Source of the DNA: Caecitellus pseudoparvulus | Lineage: Eukaryota > Bigyra: Bicosoecida | Assembly: GCA_965644315.1 (NCBI GenBank) | Contig: CBFFRQ010000056.1 | Coordinates: 248,001 to 312,000 of the forward strand | Reading direction: 5' to 3' | Length of the DNA: 64,000 nucleotides | In this document: positions 42,401-55,300 of the stretch, piece by piece | Layout: each line of letters opens with the position of its first letter | Numbering within the stretch: the stretch's first letter is position 1 | The notes under the pieces: model-generated | Database searches by the model: none | Seen by the model: only the letters and a program-made list of their open reading frames with translations | What the model was told of the DNA's origin: nothing | Position numbers and translations under genes: made by a program

Positions 42401-43095
42401 CACTGAGAGCCTTAGAAGCCGCAACGTCTGATGCACAGAGCACGAGCATGCTCATTGGTTCGGCGTGTGCCTTGCTTGAAGTGGCCGTGGCCAGCGCCAT
42501 GCCCGCCCCGACTGTTGCCGCCGGGGCAGCAACCTCTCTGCCAGGTTCAGCCACGAAAAAAGCCGCAGCGTTGCCTGCCAGTGCTTGCCTTGAGTCTCTT
42601 CGTTCCTTGGGTCGTGATGTGGGTGCTAACTCCATCCCCAGGCGTGTGCGTGGCATGTGCTTGGCCGTGCTTCGCTCTGGGCAGGAGGCTCCCGAAGCTG
42701 CACGCAGGGAGGTGCTTCTCGCTGCTGCCAACCTGCAGACATCTTGGGACAAGCAGGTGAGGGACACGCTTGACAGCCCTTGCGTGCTGCTCCGTTGCCT
42801 CCCCAGCAAGCACAAGCCCCTGAAGCGCCTGCTCAAGGCCGAGCATGTACAAGCAGTGAAGCGCATTGCAGACAACAAGTCAGGGGCTTCTGGGAGTCAC
42901 GGCCTGGCTGCCCGAGTTGCTGCAGTTTTTCTGGGCAAGTCTGCGCGGGGCTGTCTAGGGACGCTTCCACTCCTGAACAGCCTGCTTGACGGTGAAGCTG
43001 GCAAGGCTTGTGGTGCCCTCTTGCTCTTGAGCAGTACGATGGTGCAGCAACAAAAGTGGGAAGCAGAGTTTGGCACAATCATGCAAGAGGAGTGA
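39456..43095 (+). CDS. UFL1: UFL1-like E3 UFM1-protein ligase
   Basis: UFL1 transfers the ubiquitin-like modifier UFM1 to ER-associated ribosomes and other targets, with DDRGK1. Exons 39456-39518 and 39586-43095 (67-nt intron) give 1190 aa, longer than the roughly 800 of animals. The best match is the winged-helix array in the N-terminal half: ALSECGKVSIASLAESVRMP, a helix with CLLSLLRAAEAEVSVADLTP, then LQGTWQADHAVFVPAHVLES at about residues 265-285 followed by DSLSADGYLSDTQAEDVG, which reproduces the family's order of xGT...AVFVP...QNGYL. The middle and C terminus are Ala-rich helical with inserted acidic stretches. No catalytic Cys is expected for this scaffold-type E3. Likely at the ER surface. 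Identification rests on one strongly matching region, so it is good but not certain. Confidence 0.78.
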
Positions 43096-43383
43096 CCACG
43101 CCTTGCTCAATTCACAACACTCGCGGACTCTCAAACTTGAAGTGTAGCCAAGCCACCCAAGGCAAAAAGTCGCCGTGAAGGGCTTCTAGCGCGGACCCGC
43201 TTGGCAGGTCCTGCGCCTGAGGTGCTGGATAGATCCAGTGCAGGGGTCGTCGCCCCGCAGCTAGAGAAGGGGAGCAATTTGCTCCAAGCTCCGTGGGAGC
43301 GTATATCGTCGTGCAAATAATAAGCCCAGCGCTTATCTCCGGGGTCCACTATTGCTGTGCAGGGGAGAGCTTGATCAGTTTTC

Positions 43384-46300
43384 ATGGATGTGAGTTTCAT
43401 GTCGCGGCGACCAAGCCAACCGCCAGGCAATCGTTGGGTCTGTCGCACTCAGAGAGGCTGCCGCCTCTACGCACCTCAGCTGATGCCCCTACGCACATCG
43501 TTGATTGGGCTGCTTTGCCTGCTTAGTCTTCAGAACCGCTGTGTCTGCCGAGCCCGCGAGCTGGCGTTTCGGACAGGCTCGCTCCACCACACTCCTCCCG
43601 CTGGCTCCACCTGCGCCTCGCAGCTCCTCTTGTCGCTGGAGGGCCCAGAAGCTCTTGATCGACTCAGGCAAGAGTTCTTTCGCCCCGAGTCTGAACGCTG
43701 GACACCCTTCATTGATGGTCAGCTCTTGCAGCTGCTTGCGAAGGGAGCTGGCCAAACCGCGAGCAAGGCTGCATCGGCTGTCCCACCCCCCCTACCGTCT
43801 GGCGCACCTGCAGCCGCTCGAAGTCGGATGGGGAACCTGAACTGTGTGGAGTTTGTCTTCGCCATGCTTGTCGCAATGCCTGCCAAGACCGTCGGCACAG
43901 ACCTGCCTTTTTCCCTCCTCATCGGCTTGGGGCAGTTAGCTAGGCATGAGCACAACAAACGGCGCATGATTCGGCGCAGACAGGCCAGCGCAGTTACTGG
44001 TGGTAGAAGTGACCTGCTGCTTGGCTTGCCTGGGTTTTCCTTCACTGAAGACAGCAGGAACGCAGACACCATCCCGCCGAATGCGCCTGCGCTGATGCGC
44101 CTGCTGTCCTTGTTGGATATGCAGTGCGCATCAGCGGCAGGTTCGCACAGCCAGCCAGCCCTCTCACACAACCCAGTGGATGCTTCCCCTGTGTTCCCTT
44201 CTCTTGATGATGTGGGGCGCAGCGAAGCAGCCTGGGGCGCTTTCTTGCGTGCCAGCTCGAAGCCGGCAGCGGAGCCGCACAGCGGTTTGGATACCCCGCA
44301 GCCGGTCCGCCCTCAAGGTAGAGTTGACGCCAACGACATTCAGTACCTTGCCAGAAGGCGGGAAAAGTTCAGGCGCGCGCGCTCCAGGCGAACAGCGGCC
44401 CTCATCGGCGAGCTGGTTGCTTTGTTCACTGAGATTGACAGCTCCGCCACCGGCTGCATTTCTTGGGAAGCCTTCACAGCATACCTCATTTCCGCGGAGA
44501 GCATGGTACAAGGCGGGCTAGACGACGCAAGCTCCGGCTCCAGTTCTATCCAGTACGCGACCAAGCCAGCATGGACGGATACAGTCACCCGAGGGGATGC
44601 GCTGCGGCGCACCGTGTGGGTTCCAGCAGCAAACGGCGGACGTGGTGAGCTTTGGACAGTCGAGGTGGGCGGTTCTAGGGTCAATGTCTTTGACGCGCGC
44701 ATGCGATCCTGCGGCGCCCTGGACGTAGACAACCTTCTGGTTGCTTCACCTGCCCTTGCGCAGCACATGCGGAGCACGCTGCATCCAGGAGAAGCTGCGT
44801 CCGTGGCGTTGGGCATGCGGGAAGGGGCCCTGAGGGCAGTCTTCACAGAAAGCATGCTTGCTGGCAGTGATGTGAAGGATGGATCAACTGCTGGCAAGGC
44901 CAAACCCAGCCCGGAGGCACCCAAGGCGCCGAAGAAGGCAGCTTCGCAGGCGAGCGTAGCATCCCTCGTTGGAACCCCTGAGGCAGATGCTCGCCTTGTG
45001 GTCATCACCTGCGTTGAGTACGTTGCGCCCATGAAAATGCTGGCGCTTGGTCACAATAGCTCCACAGTTTCCCTGTGGAAAGTGCCCGACTCGACGCCAC
45101 TGCTGGCCCTGGGCGGCAGCAGATCGGGCAAGTCCATGGCAGCAACCTCGGTGGGTGGGGGGGGGCACCGCGTTCCTTCGGACAGCTTGACGCCGTTTGC
45201 AGCACCGGTTGAGGTGCTCTCGTGCCCTTCTGTTCCCCACACGCTTGTGCACGGGTACGGGCTGTTGTATGCCTCCTTCTCAGCAGATGCAAGCGTGTGG
45301 GTGTGGCACCTCTCATCGAGACAGCTGATCCACCGCATCGTCTCCCACGATGACGTCATTACGGCGATGATCTTGGTGCCTACAAAGCCTGACAGGATTG
45401 CGGCCGATGCTGGCGTTGGAGCCATGCATGCGGGCGGTTCCTTGCCCATGGCATCAGGCGACGATGAGCACGACGAACCAAGGGACACGTCTACTGAGCT
45501 CCAGACTCCCGCCGATGACCTGAGCGCGGCACTGTCACAGGCTGAAGCGCGGGGTCGTGCCGGCAAGACGGCAAAAGCACGGGATGTGGCGCCTGGTTCG
45601 CCTCCCAGCACCCCAGCCCGGGCCCGCCAGTCCGGCAGCCACCTCACGCCTTCAGTGGCCCACCGGCAGCAAGGCAGCCAAAAACGAAGTTTTTCGTCCG
45701 GAGGCATCCCAGAAAGCTCCGCAGGAATATCTGTACTGCTTGGGACTGCGCAGGCACCCAGCAGAGCAGCAGGCGCACAAGATGCACTCTCGAGCAGTGC
45801 GGCGGCAGGAACCTTGGATGCCATTGCCCGGGGCGCGCTCATCACTGCCAGTATGGACCACACGATTGCCCTTCACAGTTTGGCCCCGCAGCCTCCACCT
45901 GAAGCAGCAGCGCTGGCAGCCGCGAGGCGCATGCAAGCTGTGCGAACTGAGGCAGGCAATTCTAAAGGCCGGGCTGTGGGGCCGTCAGGCGGAGGCCGCG
46001 TGGGCTCTGTGGGAATGCTCCCCCAGACCCCCCACGCGCGGGCCACGTACTCATCGTCCTCAATGCTCGGCGGTGTGAAGGGGGGTGACATTTCGAAAGG
46101 CGACTTCTCCGAGGATGGGCGTCTACCTGTGGGCACAGGGGGTGCATTTCTGGCGCGCTTGCCTGGACACCAGCGTGCGGTGAACACCCTCTGCTGGGTC
46201 TCCGGAGCCACCCCAGCAGGGGGCATTCTGCTATCTGCCGGGTACGACTTGGACATCTTGGCCTGGGATGTCGCGGCTTTCCGGCAATGCGGAGTGCTCA

Positions 46301-49300
46301 GCGGACACCGAGCTTCGGTGGTCTCTGTTGCGGAGCTCCCTCCTGAGCCCCGTGTAGCCACTCGGACTCGCGGTGTCGCAAGTGCAAATGATGACGACTG
46401 GCTCTCTTCCGATGACGAAGATCCTATCGATGGCGATCGCGCTGCGCGCGCTGCTCGGCGCACTGCGCAACGACGTGCCCCGGCAGCCCACCAGTCAGGG
46501 AGAGACGCGGGCACAGCGCGTTCAGGCCACCGATCCCTTTCCCCGACGAAACATTCTCCAGCGCCGCAGTCTCGTGACTTGACGGGGGGTCCTTTAGCTT
46601 TCGGGCCTTTGGCAGAGTCTGGCCGCTCACTGTCAGGGGAGCGGAGTATTGAGGCGCCGGACAGTCCAGAAGCGGGAGAGGCAGCAGACCCAAGCCGTTC
46701 ACACGACCAGCAGGCTTCAGTGCTCCGTTCAACAGGTGCTGCTGCAGTTTCAAAAGCTCGCCACTTGAAGCAAACCTCCCAAGTTGTCGTCACCGTGCTC
46801 GTCCCGCGAGCCGTGTCGTGCGACATTACCGGCATCTTCCGGGTGTGGGACCTGACGGCAGTGGTGGGCAATGCTTCTGGACGTGCTACTTCTGGAACTC
46901 GGTCCAGCAATGGTGTGGCAACGTGCCTCCAAGTCTTTGACGGGGCGCGGGCGGCGCTGACGTTCAATCCCGGCACGAACGTAAGTGGTGGGGCAGAGTT
47001 CGGGACTTCGGGCGTCGGCCGAATGGGAAAATCGTTCGGAGCCTCTGTGACAGCTGCGCTCTCAGTGGCCATGTCAGGGCTGAATGTCCGAGTTGGAGCT
47101 GTGCGCGCAGCTGCTATGGTGGCCGCAAACATGGCGAAGGGTGGTGCTGTGGGCGCAGTGGACGCTGCGAAGCAGGTGGCTGCGTCCTTTGCCGCACGTG
47201 GTGGGCCCTCGGGAGATCCCCAGTCCGAAGGCACCATCACTGTCCCGTCACTCGGATTTACTCCTCGCACTCTGACTGTGGTGGGTGGCAATGCGGGGGC
47301 CGGGGAAGTGCTGGCTGGTGGCGTCAAGTTGCACAGATACGCTCCCCTCCCCTTGCTCCTCAAGGACCACACTCCAGTTCATGCTTTGTGGAACAAAGCC
47401 TCTCAGACGTTTTTGGTTGCAGTTGACAGGTCTCTGCGCGTGTACGATCTGTGGGGGCGCCTGCTGAAGCTTCACTACAACTTGGCAAGATCACCCATCA
47501 CAACCATGATCATGGATGATCGGAACGTGAATGTGGTACTAGGGCAACAGGACGGAACGCTGCAGGTGCACAACTTTAGGTCTGGCCGTCTGCTCAGGGT
47601 GACTGCCCAGCCGGCCACTGTCACTGGCCAGCCAAGCGCACAGGCAAACCAAGTGAACGCTGACCCTCTTCTTCACACAAGCGCCCCAAGGGCTGTTGAA
47701 GAAGCGCTGCCAATGCCGAGTTACAAGGGTGGAACTGGCCAAATACTGCTGCAGCAGCAGAGAGCAAGGCGGCAAAGGCAGCGCCTGCGGGACCTGGGCA
47801 GTGAGCAACCGGTAGAGCAAGCTGCTGGGGATCGCTTCAAAGGCAGGCCGCCTCCACTCAGCAGCCTCAAGCCTGGAGGACTCACTCCACAAGAGGCGAA
47901 GCGCCTGTCTTTGCGCTATGACCCGGCCGATGCAGCTCCTTGGGGGGGGCAGGCCGGACTCAAGCTCTTGCCCACCGCGTCTGCAGGGCCTGCGCCCGCG
48001 ACTACTCCAGCCAGCACTCAATCTGGCTTTGAAACCACCTTCTTCTCCAAGGGGGCGAGCGGCATCGCAGCCGGACAGCCTCACGTGCGGGAAGTCACTG
48101 GAATCGTGTACCTTCGTGCTAGCGGAGCAGACACGGCGGCCTCAACTTTAGCAGAGGACCGCGGAAGCGGAGCTCGAGGGAGTACTGCAAGCTCCCTTGC
48201 GGATGCGAAGGCATCTGCCGCCGAACTGGAGCAGCACAACCGCATCATTTCGTGTGGCTGGGATAGGCGTCTCTCTGTGTGCCATGATGATGACGGCGCT
48301 TCTGGCGCTCGAAATAGTCAACTCGTCCCCTCTCGCATTGCTGCAGCCGCGCATGGCTCTGACATCACTTGCATGGTCCACTCAAGTGCGCTTCAGCTGC
48401 TAGCGACAGGGGGGAGCGATGGGCTTGTGAGGGTCTGGGATGCGTGCAGTTTGATGCCTGAGGCTTCCCTGCTCGGCCATGGAGCAGGCATAACAGCCCT
48501 GGCATTCCTGGATTTCGGCGGGAGCCGACCACTCACGACTGCCCACTCAGAAGCGACTCGCGAGCAGGGTGCAGGCACTGAGCAGGAAGCGGCTCCAGAC
48601 GAACCGGCTGTGGGCGTGCAGCGTGTTAAAGAGTCGCGCAACCCCATTTGGACGGCAAACAACCTGAGACTCAGCCCTTATCAACGCAGCACGTGGCAGA
48701 AACATGGGGTGAGCATGGCTGACCAAGCCTACGATGCCCCTTTCCATGGGCATGTTCAAAAGGAGACCGCCGCTGCCATGACATCAAGATGCGAGAAGCA
48801 GCTTCAGTGGGCATTCCCGTTGCTTGTAGTCGCGGACTCAATGGGGCACGTGGTACTGTGGACGACGCGGCCCTTGGCGCACCACCTCCGATATCGACCT
48901 GTTATGTCCCTAAGAATTCCGACAGCCCCCCCTGCCGCGCAACGCCTCGTAAATGCGGGTGTTTTGCTTGAGTACTTTGAGCAGTGCGCAGAAGGGCAGT
49001 TTCTGCAGTGGTCTGAGGAGCAGATGCGGGACGAGATACGCCTGGCTGGCGGCGCGTCACAGGCTGACGGTGTGAGAAAAGGCGGAAAGGGAGGGGCAAG
49101 TGCAGTTAAGAGCGCGACCTCAGCGCTTGACTCCAGCGAAAGGAAAGCCAGAGATGCTGCCAAGCCTCTTCCGGTAGCTCCAGAGAGCACGGTCACGGTC
49201 GGGTTCTCTGGCGCGCACAGTGCCATTTGCAGGCAACTGCTCTCAGCAGCAAAGGACAGCCACGCAGGGTCAGCTATGGAGGCAGGTGTGACACCTTTGA

Positions 49301-52300
49301 GGCTTAGCAGTCCCAAGCGCCCCAGGGCGGGAGCAGCGCGAGACATGAGCACAGGCTTGGCCCCTATGCCATCAGCTGGCCTCGCTTGGTGGGGCGATGC
49401 CTACGGATTAGGGGCCGCTTGCCAAGGTCCAGAACCTGCACGACCGCCCGCTGACAGAGGGTCGACCCATCGGCACTCAAATATTGTCACTTGCCTTGCA
49501 GTCTGTGCAGCTATGATTTCAGGGCATAGCGACCATGCAGAGAGCAGTTTAGCCGTGGGTTCTTGCTTCGCCGTGGAAGCAGGACTGGGAGGCGCCACTC
49601 AACCTTCGGAGGCACCACAGGCACAACCATCGCACCAGCCCGCACCACCCCGCACAGAGAGCAGCCCTGAAAGGCAAACTTCCAGTCACGCAAGTTCTGC
49701 AAGCTTGTTTGTCTCCAGCGTGAGGAAGAGCACGCGCTCCCTCGGGTCCCTCATCCTGGGTGGCGTGACTGCCGAAACACTTGACGAGCGCCGCTCACAA
49801 CAGGAAGACGACTTGGTTGCAGGGGCAGCTGCCGCGTCTGCACAGTCGCCAAGTGGGCCACAGTCCCCCCACCATCGCCTAGGCGAGGCTGGGTTTGGGT
49901 TTCCAGCGAGAGACACGGCGGTGCTGCCGAACCTTCGTGTGCGCTGCCCCGCTGTGAAGCACTCTCTCGCCGTTGGTGACGAGAGCGGGCGTTTGACAGT
50001 GCTGGACGTGGACGGCATCTTGCACATGCTGCACATTGCGCCTGTGATTGGGCCCCATCACATGCTTCCAGGGGCACCTGACCCCACTTTGCCGCCAGAC
50101 TTCCTGGGCATGCCACCACCTCCTGCGACGCATGCCGCAGGAGCCGATGACGACGATGCAGCCTCCAAGGCCAGGCGGGCCAAGCGCAGCCTGCGCAACT
50201 CGGTCCTAGGCAAGTTGAACGGCATGTCCTGGTGGTCTGCGCCGCCTCACCTTCGAGCTGACAATTCTGCAGAGACAAAAACTCCTCAGCGCCCTGTACC
50301 CACCGGCACACCAGCAGCGGCGCTGCCCAGTTCATCTCTTGCGGGGGAGTTGCGCCTCCGTGCAAAGGGTGCCAGACAGCGGATGTATCCTGGTGAGGTT
50401 GAGAAGGTGGCTCCTCACGATGCAGGAGATGTGGAGGGAAAAGTGGATGGCAATGTCGATCATGAAGCGCACAGCGACACGGTGAGCATTGACACAGACA
50501 GCTTGGATGCCACGGCGCAGGTGCCCGTGCTGGCGGCCTGGGCAGGCCATCAAGATGGAATCACAAGCATTCAAGCGATAAGGCAGCCCCCTTCGTTGTT
50601 GTCTGCATCTGTGGACCAGTCTGTACGGCTGTTCTCGCTTGCTGGAGAGGCGCTCGGGGCCCTTGAGGGGTCAAAAGACCACCTCGGCAACGTTAAGAAT
50701 TCCTCACTGTGTGCTGACTTTCCCCCTCGACCTGCAAAGTACGTCCCACCTACGACCCAGGAGATTGTCATGGTCCACGCCGCCGCTCAGGCTGAATTGC
50801 AGCAGCTCCAACACATGACTATGCCAAGCGGACCTTCGTCTCCAGGCGCTTCGCATTCTGACGCAGGTGTGCGCGTCGAGGAGACTATCAAAGCAGGGCG
50901 CTCGGATCTGCGAGTGCTAGACATGCTTAAACTGCGTCCCGGTGGGCTTCCTCAGGGCAAGGCAGTGCACGGCTGGGGTTTGGCTGCAAGGCTCCTTGCG
51001 CTCCTTCAAGTGGCGCGGTTCGCCAGCGCGAGGCATGCTAGGCCTGCAGCCACGATGGATCCAATGGGCCTCGTCACTGCTGACATGATAAACGCAGCAG
51101 CTGCTGACGATGGGCCCCCTAGGTCTTTCCGGTGGGCATGTCGCGGTACGCCATGGCATTGGGCCCGAGCAGGCCTTGACTTGCACTCGTCTGAGCGTGC
51201 TGCTCATGACAAGCGGGCTACCAAGGCTTTTGTACAGCTCGTGCAGCGAAAGTTTGCGTGGGAAGTGCAACATCGTCTCAGCTCAGCTGGCAAGCGACAA
51301 GGCGGACACGCTGCACTGCCAAAGGTGACTGCCAAACCCACCACCTCTCCTTCGAACACGTTCCTTACAGCAGTAGGACTGTCGGAATCCACCCCAGAGC
51401 AGGGAGCAGGAAGTCTGCTGCCAGGTGGAACAAGTGTAGCGCAGTTTTCCTCAGCTTGGTGGAAGGCTCTGGAGAAGGCTGCTCGTGGGCACGCTCCCAC
51501 AGCCGCAGACATGGCCAGGTGGGGCGCTCTGCATCCAAGCAGCGGCCAAAATCCTGCTGCAGGGCCCTCCGCCACTGCCCCATTTAAGCCGCTTCCTTCA
51601 TCTCCAGCGAGTGACGATGATGAAGGCGTCATGAACACATCCAGAGTGCATGACGCCAAGGCGAGCAAGCTACTGCATACGGCAGGAGCCGCAAGTGGAG
51701 CGTTATATCGCCACATTGCTTCAAAAGCTGGAATCACTGCAAAGGGCGCTCTGAAGGCTTTGCAGGGCGTGGTGCCAGCTCTGAGTGAGGCGAGTGATGC
51801 CTCGACCTCTCATCTGCAGCGAGAGTTCTACCTTGCGACAGATGCTGCCGAGGAGGACGAAGATGTGCGGATCCTGTTCGTGCTCGTAGGGGCTGCCACT
51901 GCAGACCCGGCGAGCAGCATCCTGCTCGCCAAGAGCTCTGCATCTCTTGCAGCCAAGTCACTGCAGGGTCTGGATGCAGGTTCAAGAGCCATGCAGCCTG
52001 GGCAATGTAGAGCCCTCGTTCGACAACGGATTCTTGCGGCAGCAAGGCGCCGCATTGGATCTCTGCAAGAGGAAGCCAAGCGCTTTGACGGCCTTCGAGC
52101 GATGCACTTCTCTCGCGAGGCTGCCTTCGCGACCTTCAAGTTTGCTCAAGGTGAACTGCTACAGAGGGAGCACCCGAAGGACTCAGACAAGACAAGTGGA
52201 AGTGTGGTCAAGTCAGATCCGCCTTCGCCGCCGGGTGGGGGCAAGGAGACGAGCTTTCCAGTGCCGCCAAGCTCGCCAATTGAGGCAGACTTGGCTCCAG

Positions 52301-55300
52301 AAACGATGGAGCACGTCGCAGGACAAGACATGTCTCGAATGGCAAGATTGGAGTTTGAGCGTGACTTGACACGGGGCTCTGAGGTATCCCATGCATCGGC
52401 AGGGCAAGTCAGCACTGCAGGTGACTCAGGAGACGCCCGGCCGTTGCATGGCAAACCCCGCAAAAAGAAGCGGACTGACAGGAGATCACGCAGGCGCAAG
52501 CACGCCATCCCAGGCTCGCACCCCGGCCTTTATCGAGATGCAGTCCTGAGTGGTGGGGGCTCAAGGGACCTCGACTCTGATAGGGAAGTCGACAATGTCG
52601 GAGGAGTCAGTGTGCTGGCGCTCATGGGTGGTGGTGCCCACTCAGCTGCACGACGGCAGCACATGCTTGAGAAGGCAGCGCAAGCTGAGGAGGTTGACGG
52701 GGACTGGCACACCTCAGACGAAGAGGACGATACCGCTAGCATGCCCGCCCGAGTCGCCCGACGTCACAGAAAACGGCCAGCTCCCTTGCCACTTGACAGA
52801 AAGGACAGCTTCCAGCTGGCTCCAGCTGTCAAGCCTCAGCTGACTGCTTTGAAGTCCTCCGTCGGCACCACAAAAAGTGTCATGTTCCCTGCAGTCAAGG
52901 ATGACGCTGATGACTCGCCACTCGAACGACCAAAGCAGTTGCAGCATATGGACCACGTCTCCACCACCCTGAGACTTGCAGCCAGCGCATCAGAGGGTCC
53001 CTTGAGACTTCGCGATGGCAAGCCCCCATTGCATGCAAGAGTTACGGCTCTTGTGCGCCACGTTGCCAAAGTCACTCTGTTTTCCGAGCATGAGTTGCAA
53101 CATGACAAAGCCATCATGTCGCAGCTGGAGACCATGGCCCTTCTCGAGTTGGAAGCTCTCGCCGTAGCTGGCTTGGCTGGGCAGTCAGAAGGCGGGGGTC
53201 GCCACCCTGAAGACATGCTCACTGCGAGCGATGCACTGAAGCAGCTTTCTCACCACAGCAGTGGGCATGAACATGACAAAGGTACTCTTGGGGACCAGAC
53301 GAACCCGGCTGCATGTGAACCTTCCGGTTCAGCCGAAGATCTGGACGGAGATATTGAGGCTATGCTGCGACAAGCAACCCGGGTAGCTGCTGGCCGACCA
53401 GGCTCGCGCTTCGCAAAGGAGGGTGTGGTGTACCCCGAGAAGGCAGAAGAAGAGCAGCAACTTCCTGATGAGGAATTGCTCGTGACCCTTTTCGGGGATG
53501 ATGCCGGGTCCGTCATGATGCCCCCCTCAGTACTCGCACGTGCCCGGCAGAGTGACGCTTCAAAGCGTGCACTTGCCTCACAGGGTGGATCAAGGCGTGT
53601 GCGGGGCATCCCGCAGTCGATCGCTAAAGCTCTGCCACTTGAAGTCCAGCGTGAGTTGGTTTCTCTGGGAATCGCTCCCTCTGTTGAGGACGTAGAGCAA
53701 GCAGCCACACACCGCGCCATGCGGAGTGAACGAGACGCTGCTGAGATGCTGGCTGCTCACTTGGCAGCCGCTGGGCAGGTGCCACTGGAGTTTTCTTACC
53801 GAAATCTCCAGAGCGAGCTTGCTCGAGGCCACCCACATGACAAGAGCGGAGATGGCGGGGGACGGACCGCTTCGTCGCACATGGTGTCCATGGTGGCCTC
53901 ATTTGCCCAAGCAAAGCGGGCACATGCTCAGGCGGAGGCTGCTGCTCAAGATGCAGGCCGACACGTGCGTATGCAGGCATCTTTGTCAGCGCCCGAGCTT
54001 GTGCAAAAATCTTTGATGCCTGACAAGCAAACCGATCCTGACAGGTACATTGAGTGGCTGCACACAGCTGTGCAGCGAAGTGGAGGCGCTAGTGAGCATG
54101 CTTCCAGCGCTCAGGTCGCTGGAGAGCATCACCAACGCTCAAAACAGCCCCAATCACTATCACCATTGGCCGCGCCTTCTGAGTTTCTCGTTGCGCAGCT
54201 TGGCTGGGAGGTAGCGAACCATGGCCGGCGCCCTGCTGCTGTGCGACTTGCACAGCGCCGGCGAGCAGCCGCTCGGGAGCGACTCGCACAGGTCTCTGCC
54301 AAGCGCCGATCTGGTAAGTTGGGGGGGTCTGCATCAGAGACGGGGCTGGCATTTCATTCAGCCACGGCAAGCGCGCAAGACGCTGCAGTTGCCATTCGAA
54401 ACAGCCACGCAGCCACCGCGACCGGTGCAGGCACCCGCCTGCGGACAGCAGAACATGCTGGAGCTGCATTGGCACAGGTCCGAAGCCTGTTGGAAGATGC
54501 AACTGCCAATCGGGACGTGAGCCCCGCTGGGAGGCCAGTGTCACCAGTCAAGCGGGTCGTGTCGGCTGCCGCTTCGGCGGCGCGCGAGAGTGCCCAGCGT
54601 GGCACACAGGCACCCCCTGGTGGGTCCAGAGTTCGTAGCACACCCAGCCCTGTTCGATTCACACGGACTCCTGCCCATGCTCGACAGCTACGCTTCTCCC
54701 CTGCCTTGCGTGTCTCAAAGAAGCAAGAACCAGATCAGGCAGCTCTCACGACAGCCGCATCAAAAGTGGCGTCCATGCTACCTCTGAGCCCGACATCTCC
54801 TCGGTCTGAGCAGCCCCAGGAGTTGGTAACAGTTGCCATGACGCGTATGTTTGGTTCAGAAGCGGGGGCTTGGCTAGGCAACACGCGTGCGCCACGTCGA
54901 GGCCAAAGCCAGCAGGGCCGCACGGATTCTGCTCCCTCTAGGCACGCCGCTGGTGCTGCGCGGGAAAGACAGCCAGGTCACATTGCTGAAGGGCTTGTTC
55001 GTGGCGGCGTGTCACACGCTGTATCAGGAGGCAGCTCGGGCGATGAGCGGCGAACTCCTACAGTGACATCAGTGGAGAAGGCCGCACTGGCCCGCAGCTT
55101 GAACAGGTCGTACGCTAAGCGACAGATGTCGCATATTCAGCAACTTGTTCGCTCTAGTTCCTCAGACCGCCCGGACTCCCCGTCCCTTGGCGACGCAGGA
55201 CCTGGTGAGCACGTCACGGTGGACAAGCACACTCTTCCCCAAGGTTCCTTGTCCGACCTCCGAACCACGAAGCCAGTCCTAACGCCGACCATGGAAGCTA

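Noticed and set aside
45873-47372. 499-aa minus-strand frame inside the giant EF-hand/WD40 gene
   Set aside because: Ala/Pro/Ser-rich shadow without domains; the sense frame has WD blades here.
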